From Serinus canaria (Eukaryota; Chordata; Aves; Passeriformes; Fringillidae): a stretch of DNA of 64,000 bases. A program made the translations under genes and the position numbers. The notes below the pieces were generated by a model. It saw nothing but the letters and a program-made list of their open reading frames with translations. It was not told where the DNA came from and searched no databases. The stretch is taken from the NCBI RefSeq assembly GCF_022539315.1, contig NC_066343.1:49895973-49959972 (forward strand). Reading direction: 5' to 3'. This document shows, one piece after another, positions 1 through 13,800 of the stretch. Position 1 is the stretch's first letter. Each line of letters starts with the position of its first letter.

Positions 1-1292
1 GTACATCTCTACTTGGCATGGCAAGCTGTTGCAAGATGACTCAGCTTGTTAATGATTAACATCTCACTTTATGTCTTTTCTGTGTGCCTCGATCCAGCTC
101 TTCTCACATCCATCAGGCATCCTGACACCATGTATTTCTTTCCATTTTGCCCTCGGGTGTACCAGACAGACAGGAACTCAATAGCCCAGAGCTCACCAAG
201 TACCACCAATCTTCTTCTCCCTTCTCCAGAACACAAACCCCCCTCCTTCAAGCTACACAGTGCTGCAGCACAAGCCATTCACATCCCCAAAGGCACTGCA
301 GGCAGCAGAGCTCGGTTTGCCCCACCAGATTTCCATGCCCTCCTTTCCTTCCATACGGAGTCAATAAGAGGTGTCAGATGCCTGAGAGATACCAGCAGCT
401 GAGCCACCATGCAATGCATCATCCATTTGTTTCTGGAGAGCAGGGCCTGGCCTTCCTGCCCAGAGGGGGTGTGTGTTCCCCACATTCCGGGTGGGAAATT
501 ACTTTGGGGTGGCTGAGAAACATGGTGCTTCAAATCAGAGAGCAGGAAAAGAAAGTGTAACTCACATTTTGGGTATGTTTCACCCAAACACAATTTTTAT
601 AGAAAAAAAAATCCAATTGGTTCCCAAATATTGAAGAGAATGTGTCCATCCTTCATAATGGCACTGCTGTGTTGAATAGTCATCTAGAGCTGTGTGCTCT
701 CATGGACAAAAGGAATCACCACCTCTCACCCCCAAGAAACTTTCCTGTGAAAGCTTCTGAAGAGTGATGTTAGCCAGCCACTAGCTCACTGCCTTGCACC
801 CTGACCTCCGCCCTCCCACCTTCTCCTCAGGCATCAACACACCCGTACTCAGCTTTATTTCCTCACAGAACACATTCCCCAGCTGAAGACCACCTCCACC
901 TGTGCCTGCAGCTCATGCTTCTCCCACCAGCACTGGCAGCTGCACAGACAGGCACACACCTGTCCCAACAACAGTGCCCTAGCTGTGTTCTAGGGAACAA
1001 TGGAATCCCAGGCACAGCATCTCACCCCTTCTCTCACTGTACTCTCACAGCATGACATTGCCAATAAAATATTTGCAGACACACAAGCTGTGAACACTGT
1101 CAAGCCCTCCCAGGGGTTCTTACTTCACTGCATTTTTGCATGGCACAGGGAGCACCCGTAAACCCTGCAATTCCCAGAAGCCCTTAGAGCAGTGCACAGG
1201 AGAAGTCTCATCTCCACAGTGTCACAAAGCCTCCAAAGGCCAACACAGTGCCAAGTGACATGCAACTGTCTTTCAGAAACAAAGGCAGAAGA

Positions 1293-1342
1293 TTTTTTTA
1301 CAATTCTGAATTGTAAAAAAAGCAGAATTCTACAATTCTGCT
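1293..1342. repeat. two adjacent inverted repeats (14-bp and 9-bp arms)
   Basis: 1,293-1,306 and 1,308-1,321 are perfect inverted copies (TTTTTTTACAATTC arm) around one T. A second hairpin, AGCAGAATT / AATTCTGCT with a 4-nt loop, occupies 1,321-1,342, and a third ACAATTC-type half-site (CAGAATTGTA) follows. Confidence 0.85.
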
Positions 1343-2197
1343 TTCAGAATTGTATCAGGAGATGAGCTAAAAGTCCTTTTGCCATCTGCATGCAACTTAC
1401 TGGCACACCTGGTCTAATTTCCAAATGTGATCTCTAACAGTCCATGCAGGCTGCTCAGTAAAATTAGCAGTGTCCACCCCGGTTTTATTCGGGTTATAAC
1501 CAAAAATCACTCCTGTGCAAGGATCGCCCCGTCCCAATAAATACCAGACAATATTTACATATGCGTCAAAGCTACAGTTTGGCAAAAAAAAAGTTAATTC
1601 ACCCAAGAGTGCTTTGATCCTCTGACAAATCATTTCCTGATTAAAGCTGAAACAACAAAAAGGACTTTGGACACTAACCAGCTGTCACACTTGTGTTGTG
1701 AGCTGGCACTAAATCCCACAAAGCCTGGGAGGAAAGATTTAGGTGGTGGGAGGGGAGCAAACGGTCCATTTGCATTCACAGCATGAGCGAAGTTCCTTCC
1801 AGAAAGGCAATTCCTTCTCTTGCTACCTATCTGAAGCAAGCTAACAGAACAGGGTCCCATTAAAACTCATCAAAAGGAAAGTAAGCAACTGCAGGACACT
1901 CTGGCAGTACTGAAGTATTGCAAAACTTTTTGGATGTACTACAGCTGGGGGCATTGTGTGTTAGAAGAGTTTTTTGTTTTGGCTTTTTTTGCTTTGCTCT
2001 CCTCTCCAAAGGATGTTTAGAAACTGAAAAATTTCCAAATGCAATGACCCATTCGACTTAGCTGAGTGAGACAAAAACAAAAAATGAGCTTAACAAAGAT
2101 CTGAGACAGCAGCTGGGAAAAGTGAAGGCAGAGCTGAGGTTTAGTAGTATCTCCTTTATTCCTAAACCGAAGCATTCAGAGCTGCACTCCTAACCAT

Positions 2198-2216
2198 AAA
2201 AAAAAAAAAAAAAAAA
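2198..2216. repeat. poly-A run of 19
   Basis: A homopolymer in non-coding sequence. A second A-rich tract follows at about 2,397-2,436. Confidence 0.9.
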
Positions 2217-3079
2217 TTCCTGATGCTAGCAGACTTCTTTCAACATTCTTCATCAGATTGTCCCCCAGTTATTAACATTTTCCCATGCTTCTACTGGCAA
2301 ATATAACATCTGTCAATTAAAAAGAAATGCAGTTTGGGGGGTTGCAGATTAGAAGCATATTTTGCTACATAGTTCTGCTATGATGAACTCTTAATTAAAA
2401 AAAAAAAAAACAAAAAACAAAAACCAAAACCCAAACATTATTAATCCAAGGTGTTGAAAGAAACAGTCCACAAAACTAAATAATTTCATCCAAACTTCAG
2501 CCTCATTTTAACTGATGTGTTTTATTACCAGGCTTTGAGAAATTGGTTCTACAATATCATTAAACCCATAGGCCATAATACACAAAATAAAAAAGAAGAG
2601 ACTGATTAACCCTTGAGATGGTCTTGGTATGTTGGTGTTTATTAACATACTTTTACTGGTGATGTCATGGAATTGAACTCCTGAAATCTCTCTCTCCTTG
2701 TGACAGACTTGTTACTTTTCTATTCTTTCTCATTAGAACAAGTTTTCTAAGCAGGCAACTCTCAGATGTGCTGCTCCACCTGCCACCTGCCTACTTCCAA
2801 CGAGATCAGTATCTTCAAACTTCGAAGCACAAAGGGACCAACTCGATAAAACTCCTGCCTGGCACTTTGAACTGCCTAACACCAGATCCAGAGCTGACAT
2901 TACGGCAAGCCTTTCACAGGGCTCTGTTGTGATGCAAATAAAGTACAATCCCCAGACACAAAAAAGTCATTAAACCGGAATTAGGAGTTATAAGGAGCTG
3001 GCAAACTGAAGGAAAAATCTGGGTTAAAAGGAACACCAAACAAAGAAAGTGGGAACGGGCTGACAGCAAACACAAGGAA

Positions 3080-3370
3080 ACAGGTATGGACCGCAGTGCT
3101 CCGCAGCCAGCAGCTCCCGCCGCAGGCTCAGCCGGCTGGGCTTCCGCAGCGTGAGCTGGGCATTCCCATCACCCTTCTCCCCCAGGAGGGACAGACTGCG
3201 CCATCCAGCCCTGCCCGTGGGCTGAGCGCACCGACAGCGCTGTAACTCCGCAGCCTCCCGCTCAGCTCGGCAGACGAGGCTGATGCCAGCGGCGAGCCAG
3301 CTCTGTGAGTGACCTGGAGCCGAGGCCAGCCAAGCTCCCAGCAGCTCCCGAGCTGCTGACCAAACAGGGA
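3080..3370. other. isolated GC-rich patch
   Basis: About 290 bp with clearly higher GC and more CpG than its surroundings. It could be a minor CpG island, an alternative 5' exon of the leftward gene or an enhancer. The open frame on the minus strand shows no recognisable domain. Confidence 0.3.
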
Positions 3371-6300
3371 ATTGAGCAAACTGGGCAACAGCAAACACTC
3401 ACATGCTATTAGGTCAGGAGTTAAAATATCTCAATGACCTGCAACTTCCATCATGAACAAGGGCTGATAAATGCCAGAGCCTTAAGGAATACAAACTCAT
3501 CTATAAAAATACCCATCCGGGCTCTGATGCAATTTCTGTCACTTCCAATAGACTGCAAGACAAAAGTAAGGAGGGTTTTCCTTCATACTGAAGAAAAAAA
3601 AATAAAAATCATAATGTAAAATTAAGTTTTCAAGAAGGGATCAAGGAAATGGATGGATCTAATGGAGACTTCCTAGAGATCAGAGAGAAGCTCAGCATGT
3701 CAATATAGCGAGACAAATACTGCCCCTTTTTTCATTGTAAGAAGCCATGAAGCTAGGAACCCCTTTGCCTGTAACTCCATCTTCAACATCAGCACTAATC
3801 ACCTCATCCATCAGCACCATCCAGCTTGAGTCCTGCCTGGGCCTTGCAAGATGAATTGCAAATCAATCATACAGCACAACAGCCTTCTTTCCACAGGAGC
3901 AAAACATAATTCATACAGGAACAGTCCCAACACAGACTGGGGCTATTCTTGACCCAGAATAGTATTCAGTCCTGTAACAACCAGCTGTGAATTAGCATAT
4001 TAACAGTGAAAGGAAATCAAGAGATCTGTTAAAAAAAAAAAAAATACATAAATCAGCCTAGAAGAGTGTTCACAGCTAAGAAAACACCAGATTCCAGCAG
4101 GAAGCAGGAAGAGCTTAAAAGAGCATGGGTCACAGCCCATGGCCAGAGAAGGCAGTGAGGGGGCTAATCCACAGCTCCCACTACCCAGCTGCAAACAAGA
4201 GAACTCACTAAAGCAAGCATGGCACATTTGTGCTGTGACCCCTAGCCACTCTGTGGTTTATCCCTGGTTGTGTTCTGCTGAGAAGACAACAAAAATGCAA
4301 GTTCTCAGACACTCAGGGACAAGACAAGGTCATACCAACATTCCTTACCAGAAAAAGTTCTTTCTGCACACTGCCAAGTAGTATGTATACCTTTAATTAG
4401 CTACACAAACTTTCTTTGTAATGCTGAGCCTTGAACTTGGTACTAAGAATAGTCCAGTATATCTTCTTTTTTCATTTGCAAACTAGAACATTTTGTAAGA
4501 CTGCAACAGTCTAAAAAGTCATGGCAGTCACCCACTGCTGCTGTGTTACAGTGAGAGGCAGCTGAATCTTTTTTTTTTTCCCCTCCACTTCTAAGAACAA
4601 GAAAAGGAATTGCACTACTGGCTCATTACTCCTGCTCCTGCAACAGCCTCATGAGACAAAGTTCAAAACTAGCAGAAATTTGATGACAGGCTGAAAATGT
4701 GAAGCAAAGGACAGTTTCTCAAGAAAAAATTATACTTGTCAGATTAGACAGCGGAGCCTGAATTCTCTCAGAGACAGCTCTTTCACTTCTCCCTTTTATT
4801 TCTTCCATTTTCTTCATGGTGACCTCCCCTTTTCGGTATTGTCTTAGAGACTTTGAACAGAGCAAGCATTCAGGGGCAGGGTGAAAGAGGAGGAACAGGC
4901 ATGACTTGATGGGCACTGAACAAAGTGTGCACTAGATAGAAAAGTTACAGGAAATAAAAGGAGTCCGGAGAGCTGAGACAGAGGAATAGCAAAAGCATGA
5001 GAACAGCCAAGATGCTTCACAGACATGTCTGGGCAAACGTTCAAGGCCACGAGGTAGAACTATCAGAAGCCAGGAGTTACATTATGCTTCTTTGTACTCC
5101 ACTAAAACCTACCCTGAGCAGCTTCAGGGAGGAATCCAGAGGCAATACCACAACTTCCACACAGGGACTTACTCAGAGATGGGTGAAAGCAGCTGTGTTC
5201 GACATAATCCCTCTTAATCAATAAGCAGCTGGTAATCGACCTGAGTTAAGATGAGGCAATGGGCACAGATGGGCAATGAACTCTCAAGCTTAGTCATGAG
5301 GGTGGCTGGCCAGCATGGATTGGTTAGGGCTGCGCATTGAACATATTTAACCTCCAGTATCAAAACCAGTATTTCTAGCAGGGATATTTTCAGACTCTTC
5401 ATATCTCTGCAATGCAGTCAGAAACTTTCTGGTAACTCAGAATTTTTCATCTAATTCTCCAAAACCAGCAGGAAGTTGACTTCAATTTTTCTGAGAAGAC
5501 TGTGCTGAAACCCATATCACCATGAGCTACTTGGGTATCCTGCTCTGAGCACATGATGTTCTCTTTGTGGCAGGCTAAGCAGGTGGGCAGAAGTACCAGT
5601 TCAAAGGTATTGAATTTACCTCCATACTCAAGTCAAAACCACTTCAGCCTTGGTCAGCCTCTAGCAAAAGCCAGGATAACATACTGCAGCTAAATCTGTA
5701 CCTGAAAGCCACCCTTGCTTTAATTAGATTCAGGCAAATCCAGGTCTTTGCAGTCTAGACATGGTTTAGCAAGTGCTTTTATGTGAGTAATTCATTGAGA
5801 AAGAACACATGTTAAGTTCTATCTGGAGCTTACCTCAGTTTTGGCAAAAAAATAGCTGGATTTTGACAGGCCAAACACAGCTCAACCTAGCTATTCCAGC
5901 ATTGGTCCAAGGGAAGATTTTATTTGACAAAGGAAGGAAAATGTTCCTCCTTGGGCTTATGCTTTTCCAAAGTTCAGCCAGCCACAAAAGGTGTTTCCAT
6001 TCAGAGCAAGAGCAATAAACAGGACAATTTTGCAACACAACACACACATGAATCTTGGGACAATACAGAATACAGACTCCATGCCTTACTTGGGCCCCTC
6101 CTGCAGTCTCTAATACTCGGGTTTTAGACAAAGGTCCAGAGATTAATAGAAAGCAAAGAGAAAAAGCACATATGGAGTAACTCCTGCTTCTTACCTGTGG
6201 TACAATACACTGGTCACACACCTATTTACAGCAACTTTACACAGGAATGTCAGGGCAGCCTTGTGGCTTGACAAATTCTGCACTGAGAAAGCGTTGAGAT

Positions 6301-9300
6301 GCTCCAGCTCCAACAAAGCCAGTTTGACCAAGCTTTAATAAAGACACAAACGGCTCTTGGCTGACAGAAAATTGTTGGTGGTCCTAGCTGTGTATAAATA
6401 CATTATAGCTATTTTTTATTTGCTCAAAGAATCTCTGGCTTAGCAGTAGTAAGACATGGGAAACAGCCCCACTGTTTCTGAAGACAGGATGTGCAGGAAA
6501 GTGCCTTACATACCCAGCTGGTTCTTCCACAGGGCAACACCAGTATCACAGGCCAGACAGTGCTCTTTGCAAAGAGACTCTCTCAGCACTGATGAAAGGC
6601 TAGCTGTAACTGGACATTGTGGTAAAAGAATATTAGGCAGTTCAGTTAACAGTTATACTTAAATGCACCAGTATGCATAGCGCAGCCCATAAATCCTGTC
6701 ATTTTCACTCAGAGTGGAAGACAATCGCTATTTTCGAAGCATAGTCAGGAGACAACCCCGGCTCACTTTAGTGATGCAAATTAGCAAGTTGCTTGGAGGA
6801 AGAGGTGGGGAGGGAAAAACTTTTAACTGAAATTACAATGAAACTTCCACCCTACCCAACAGTGACAGACACCAGCTCCCGCGGGGTCTCCTCCAGGACC
6901 TTAACACTCTCCTTCAGCCCGTGCACAGCCAAACCTCTGGCTCCTTATGCCACGCTCTCCTCACTGCTGCATCTGTCATCTCGCTCACTTGCAGTCACCA
7001 AAGAGACCCTGTACCATCCAGAACAGCCCCAAGTGTGTTAAACAGGGGGACATAAGCCGCTGCTCTTCCATGAAGATGTAGCTACAAGGAAACTTTTTTT
7101 ACCAAGCAGGAACAGCCTCCAAAGCAAAACACCATCCCAAATGAAATTCGGCTCAGGAATGTTAGCTATGTGGGCAGGGGGGCTCTGATGGATATAAAGG
7201 GAGGACAGGAGCAGGCAGGCTGCTTTCACAACAGTGGTTTCCAGGCCAGAGCAGAGGACCAGCTTAGCCGCCTCCCTCATCCCACTGCGTGCACGCAGAG
7301 CTCGGGAATGTGAGCAATGCGGACTGGGGGCCAGGGGGCTTTGCTGCTCGGGAGAGAGGGATGGGAGGGGCTACCAGGGCAACAACACAAGGAGAGCAAG
7401 AGGCAGCTGGGGCTGCTGAGGAGTTGTAGGGCTCCTTTTAAGGGGGGGGAGGTCTGTGGAGGGGTCAAAAGGCTCAACTGCAGGCTGCGAACCAACAAAG
7501 GTCCCTTCCTGTCCCAGTCACCCTCTGCTTGTGGAAACAAAACTACAAATGTAGCTTTGCAATAAAACTGTCATTAATCTCTACCACCTAAAACAAACTG
7601 CAGGCCAGTCTGTTTTTTTTGTGGGCATGAAAATTCACCAGCATTATGACTAATAAATCCATGCACCTAACACTTCCTCAGCCAGAGATTCAGCTGTACA
7701 TGCACAAGCCTTCTCTGCCCCAGGCTAACAAAAGATGGAATTGCTACAGGTAACAGCCCTGAAACCCTCTCAAGTCTGCTTCAGCCAAAACCAACAACCC
7801 CTTACAATGCGAACAATGTTCTGTCAACTGCTTACTTATAAAATTCTTGAAGAACTCCATTTTATTTCGACCACATCTTCTTGATCCCCAGTCCAGCCAC
7901 TAAGTGTCTGAGCACTGCCTGTCTGGCTGGAGCAGCAGCCTCCCAGGAGGTGCAGCTCCCACCGCCGGGTCTGGGCACAGCGAGCCCAACTGCATCTCCT
8001 TAGCACGCCTACTGCACAACTCGTGACAGTCATGATGCGTGCACAGATACAAAGAGGGGTTTGTTTTCCTTACATTTCCTCAGTCAGAAGGCTCCGGCAG
8101 CCACGACTATTTTCGTTTATGTGATCCTGCAGCATTGCTTAAAAACACGACAGTGGGCACAAGCAGAAGTAGTGATGGATGAGAAACTGCAGGAAAAACA
8201 CAAAGGAGACAAAGACTCGGTGCTAAATTACAGATGGGATCAGGACCAAGGCAACTTCCACTACACACATCAGAACCCTTGTCAACTCAAAAAAACCCCA
8301 TGCATGAAGCAGCCCCTAACACCACAAGAGCAAAGTAAGAAGCATACATCAAGTTTGTCAGCCCAGTAAAACGATGCTGACAAGACACACAAACTGCAGC
8401 TAATCATGCTTACAATAATTTCCAGCACCTCTTTGTTTCAGAGAGATAATCACTTGCAAGACCAAGGTGAAATATCTCCTCTCCTCCAGCAATGTTACTG
8501 ACTTGCCATGCACAGAAAGCTTCCTGAGAAGGCTGCTGGCAAAGTGTAAGTTGAGAAAATGGTCAGGGATGCCACAGTTAGACTAGCATTCATCTGATGA
8601 AAGAAAACCCTTCAAGAGCTTATCATGAGGAAAAAAACAAGAAAGCAGCAACTTAAAGTTTAAGAACAAGTTCAGCCCCACATATCAGGAAGGAATGGAA
8701 CTTAAGCTAAAAAAAAATCTCTTCCTGTACTGCATTTTCTGAGTCTTAAGATTAGTCTGGGAAAAAGACTATTGTTTTAAAAGTGAACTTATTAATTGAA
8801 AAATGTGAAGTGTGGTTTTTACAAAAGTACCATAAGGCAGCTTAATTTTAATCGTGTTCCTGTAAATCCAAACTGAACACCTAAAAAGAGCCAAATGACT
8901 TTCAATGCCTTAAAAAGTGGAAAAAAACCCACCAAAACCTGTCTCCCCTACTCAGGAACTCTAGCATTTTACAGTTTGGTTTGGATTTCCCCCCCCCCCT
9001 TTTTTGGTTTATTTGTGCAAGACTATGTATTATGAACAGAGTTTAGAGCAACTTCAAAACTTACATTTCTATTAAGCTAATTATGAAGCAGCTTCAAAAC
9101 TGACTAGTGACAACTGCTTCTTATTCAGAAAGCCTGAATGTTCTGTTGCAAGCAATTTGCTGTTGCTAGACTCTACAAGGCAAAGTGCTACTGCCAGACA
9201 GCTGAAAAATACAGAGCAGCAAGAGAAGGACTCTTAAAAAATCACAGGAGGCTATAGAAATTCTGCTTCAATATAGCTGTAAAGTCCCACCTTGGTCAAG

Positions 9301-10739
9301 TTCCATGACATTCCATAACATCCAGATCAAGTTTTGACAACTGTCCTCTGCTTTGTTTGGATTTCTCCAGCTATTCTGCACCACTCTTTTACTTCTGCTC
9401 TCTTGTGCACTTAGAACACACAGGACAAAAAAGCTAAGCCTGGCCTGCCAAATTACTTCTGCTTCCTGTCCCTGTTTGCCCCAGAAACCCAATTACAAAG
9501 TTAACTCATGCTAATGGAGCCTGAAGGGACGCGCACTCACACTCAGCTACATGGCAGGTCGCAATGAATGAAGAGCCTGATTTTCACCCTGGTTTGGTAT
9601 CTGAAATGTAAACAATGCGCACTGAAGTTATCTATTGCAGAACGGCAGGTACATCCGGGTGTATCTGTGGCTAATCGGAGTGAAAAGTCAGATTCCAACA
9701 CATGAGTCATTACCCAGTAAAGCACGCTCCTTAAAAACAAAACAAACAAACCAACCCCCCACAGTGGGATTCACCCCTGATAGAAACACCAGTTTCTACT
9801 CTGAAGAAACAATCAGAGAAACGATACATCTCTTAGCAGGTATTTTGCTGCGTCTATTGAGGTAGATACACCCTGGGGGGGAAAAAAAAGGCAAAGCTCT
9901 GCTGTACTGCAGCCCTCTGAAAACTGAACGGCAGCGGGAAGTAGAATATATATCTTAATGTATCAGTCTACTAACACTGCAAAGGAACACTGATGATTTT
10001 GAACAACCTGTCTACTAACAGGTGGGTTAGTAACAAAGCGCTGGTCAGAAAATACCAACAACCCTTAAATGCATTTGCCAAGCTGCGAAACTGAGAAGAC
10101 CTATCAACTCTTTCGTTCTGATTTCTTTTCTGTTAGAAGTCTGGAAATTGGGAGAAAAATGAAGCAATATTGCAGAATTTAATAAGTATGCATGAGTCAA
10201 GTGCCCCTGCTTTTGTCTCGCGATCAGTATCTTGACTGTCCTTTGTTACTTTTCATACTCTAATTTTATAAACACTCAGAAGTGTCTACATAAATAGAGA
10301 GAAAGGTTCCCTACTCTGAATCTAAACATTACCTTTCCCAGTCACCACACTTCGCAAATTCCATCTGGAGAAATACCGAAGAGCCACATAAAACACTCAT
10401 GTATGTATCTTTCTTTCCCTATCCCAACTAAATTAGTTTTGTATAACTCTCAGAGATCCTCTGCATATGCTGCGACAGAGATGAAAAGAGCATCATTCAC
10501 AGAGATTTCACTATTATCCGAGGTCCCTGGGGGCTTTTTGACACAGCTGTTCCAAAACAGCTCAAGAATGAGCACCATCCTTTTCTCATTTAGCAGCTCA
10601 CAAAGTGAATGAAAACACTGCGATGGAAGCCCCACCATGCACAGCCATGTTTATGCACCTAAACAAACACATTCAACCTCTGACACGGTCTCACTTCAGG
10701 GAAGACTTCCAGCCATTAACTGGGAAAACAGTTGTGGCT

Positions 10740-10760
10740 AAAAAAAAAAAAAAAAAAAAA
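10740..10760. repeat. poly-A run of 21
   Basis: A homopolymer directly left of the duplicated and palindromic block at 10,779-10,829. Confidence 0.9.
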
Positions 10761-10778
10761 TCTGATTAGCTCGGGGGG

Positions 10779-10829
10779 GATAATTAGCTTAGTTTTAAAT
10801 AGATAATTAGTTTAGTTTTAAACTAAACT
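10779..10829. repeat. 23-bp direct duplication overlapping a 21-bp palindrome
   Basis: GATAATTAGYTTAGTTTTAAA occurs at 10,779-10,801 and 10,802-10,824. Within and after the second copy, 10,809-10,829 is a perfect inverted repeat with 10-bp arms (AGTTTAGTTT and AAACTAAACT) around one T. Confidence 0.85.
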
Positions 10830-13800
10830 CAACTTGTTAGTCTTTGAGACTAGCAGGTTGCAGGCTGATGAGTAGAAAATGCAAGGCGAGGGGCTCTCCC
10901 AGTCCCACCCACAAAACAGAGCTTTGATGATCAGTGCTCCCGATCCTCATCTACCAAAAAGGTTCTAATGGACCAAATCCACGTCACATGGATTTCCAAC
11001 TCACAGGCTCGGGAGGCAATCACAGTACCATGATTTCATGCCTGTTAATTTCTGACACATCCCTGTACTACCGCTGAGGCTTCCCACCCTCTCATGCTAT
11101 GTTGGCACAGCCGGTTGGACACTGTGCACACATCAAATAGCCGGGGGTGAGGGGAGGGAGGGAGGGAGGTATTCCAGCACATCTGTTTCCAGCCAGATCA
11201 GTGTTCCAATCGGGTCTGTCCCACAGCCACATTAGTATTAGCACCAACAGAAAGAAGGTGGCAGCAAAAGTGCAAGAGAAGAGCTCTGCTTTCAGCCAGG
11301 CACAGGTTTTCTGCCTACCTGCAGCCCCTGTAAAGCCCCTGTGGCACAGGCAGAGTCAACAGGAAAGAGCCAGGAGGTGTGGGGACTGGCACGGGCGCTG
11401 AATAAAACACAAACATTTCTGGCGCCACTCAGCAATTCGTGGTGCAAAATCATCTGAGCCAATCTGGGCAGCATCCTCCCCCTTAACAATGACACTGCAG
11501 AATTGGGAAGAGATCAGAAATACTTGTAAATCATGAAAGAGACTTCAAAAAGACAGTTCAATCTTTAACAGACCAAACTACATTATTTGGCAGGGGCTGG
11601 TGGATTATGTAAAATAATAGATGGCGCATAAAAGCTAAATCTTATGTCAAGAAGTGTTGATCAAGCCACACAATTAGGAGGCTGAAATGTGTGGACACAT
11701 GCTACAGAACTCATTGTCAGTGCACAGCAGCCATAAAGGCTAGCAGTTTGGTGAGACCAGGAGAAGAACTGATCATTTGTGTGGGTAACAGCCCTGTCTG
11801 GAAGCTAAACTTGAGAATACTACCTGAAATAGTAAAAAAGTAGGGAAAAAAAGTCCAAGGACTTAGAGTTTAAAAGTCAATGTTAACTAATTACAGACTC
11901 GTACACAACATACAGGATTGATTGGACCTCATCAGTCTTAGATGTATGGGTACCTCACATTGGATGAAAACCTCTGGTACAGAACCTCTCAACCCAAAGC
12001 AGCCTTACTCAGGCTAGTGCCTTGTCCAATAACCAGCACCTTGACTGTTTGCATCTTCTTGGAAACCTCAGCAGCAGCAAAACCCACGCCTGCCAGGGCA
12101 TTACTGCTTCATGTGAATGTACTGGACTCTTTGGGCCCAGAAGAACAGGAAGAAAAAGCAAGGTCCTTGGGATGAGGAAAGGGTACTTACATAATGAAGA
12201 ATTCAACAGTAAATCCTTCTGGATTTCCACAACCAGCAGCTTAGGGCATCTACAGGCTGGAACTTCAGATGATGAAGAAACAGACCTAATACTTCACCAG
12301 GCCAGTGCAGACCACCAATCCATCTCCTAAGTGTGTCGGCACAAACATTTGTCCAAGAAATCCACTGATGTGCTCCCACTGCCCTTCTGGACACCAACCA
12401 CCCCCAAACACCACAAAAATCTGCTGTAGCTCATGGCATACACAGCTGCAGAGAAGATGGAAAAGCAGACATATTATGCATGTAGGAGACTTCTCTCACT
12501 GACACTACTTTGTCTTGAGCTCTGTGTGTCACACAGCAACATCCCAGTGCTCCAGGACGGCACAGACATCTCTGTCTGCATGAGGGATGGGACACAGGCA
12601 CTATCCCTGAGCCCCAAAGCAGGCTCCTCCCACCATCCCCTTCACCAGAACATTTTCTGGAGATGCCCTGTTTTGGGGAAAGGTAGTCACAACCTCCAAC
12701 CCGTCAGGGCAGGTATCTGGGTCTACTTTTGGCTCCTGTGTGCAACAGGGAGCCCATACATCAGAAAAGTATGTGAACAGCAGCGTGGCTTTTGAAAAGA
12801 CCAGACTCAGTTTGACAATGCTTATCCACAATTAAGTTCCAACTAATCTTGTCCGACTCCTCTGTCTTCAGTCTACTCACATCTCTAAAGAATTAAAGGG
12901 ACATTGAAAACATGCATTCATGACTCATGCTTAATTGCCAGCTATCCTTCCTCAGTACAGCTCTAATTAGAAATCAGAAACACATTTTTGAGCTCAGAAA
13001 AACACAAAAAATTGGCACTAAGTGACAAGGGAAACCTGTGGGAGTGTTTTAAGTCCAACAGGATGTCAGCTCCTAAGTTACGCTTTAGCCAGACTAGTCA
13101 TTGGGCTTAATACAGGGTTAAGAGCCTAGAGTCTGTGGCAGCTCAGAAGAGAGATCAGATGCTCTTGCCACCCCTCCTGAATGACAGATTTTTTTTTCAT
13201 TACTATCAAAGCTCAGAAAGCATTTCCCATGTTCACTATATTACAAGCTATTCCTTTTTTCCTCATCATGGACATTTACACCATTAATGGTGAAAAAGTG
13301 ACTATCACCACATACATCTTTCTGCTTTCTGGAGTTTGCCAGGGAGCCTCTGGTGAAGTACAAATATAAACATGGCCTGAATCACTTTTCAGATTTAACC
13401 ACAAGTCTCAACACTACTGTCATGACTGTCATGACAGATACAGTTTCCCAAAGTCTAATACATGGGCAGAATTCAGAATTAGAGAACACACTAGATAGAC
13501 CTTACAAGTACAATTCACAATACAACACTGCTAGGAAAATATATAAACTGGGGAAAAAAAAAATCAATTATGCCAATTGTTAATTCCTGACATGTATTTA
13601 CTTCTCTTCAGGTACCAGTCTTTTGATAGCTGGGAACAGTCACATAATTTGCATGTTATTTCCCCTCAATGTATAGCCTCTGTAATGGAAGCAAGAGACA
13701 ACTGTGGAGTGTCAGAGTTGACAAGCCTAAGTAGTTTCCCTTGAGATCCCTAAATGCCTTTTTACAGCGCTGCCAATTATTCAACCATGCAAGCAGATAC

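Noticed and set aside
46..593. Several overlapping open frames of 69-137 codons on both strands
   Set aside because: They overlap in different frames, are Ser/Pro/His-rich and have no recognisable domain or splice context.
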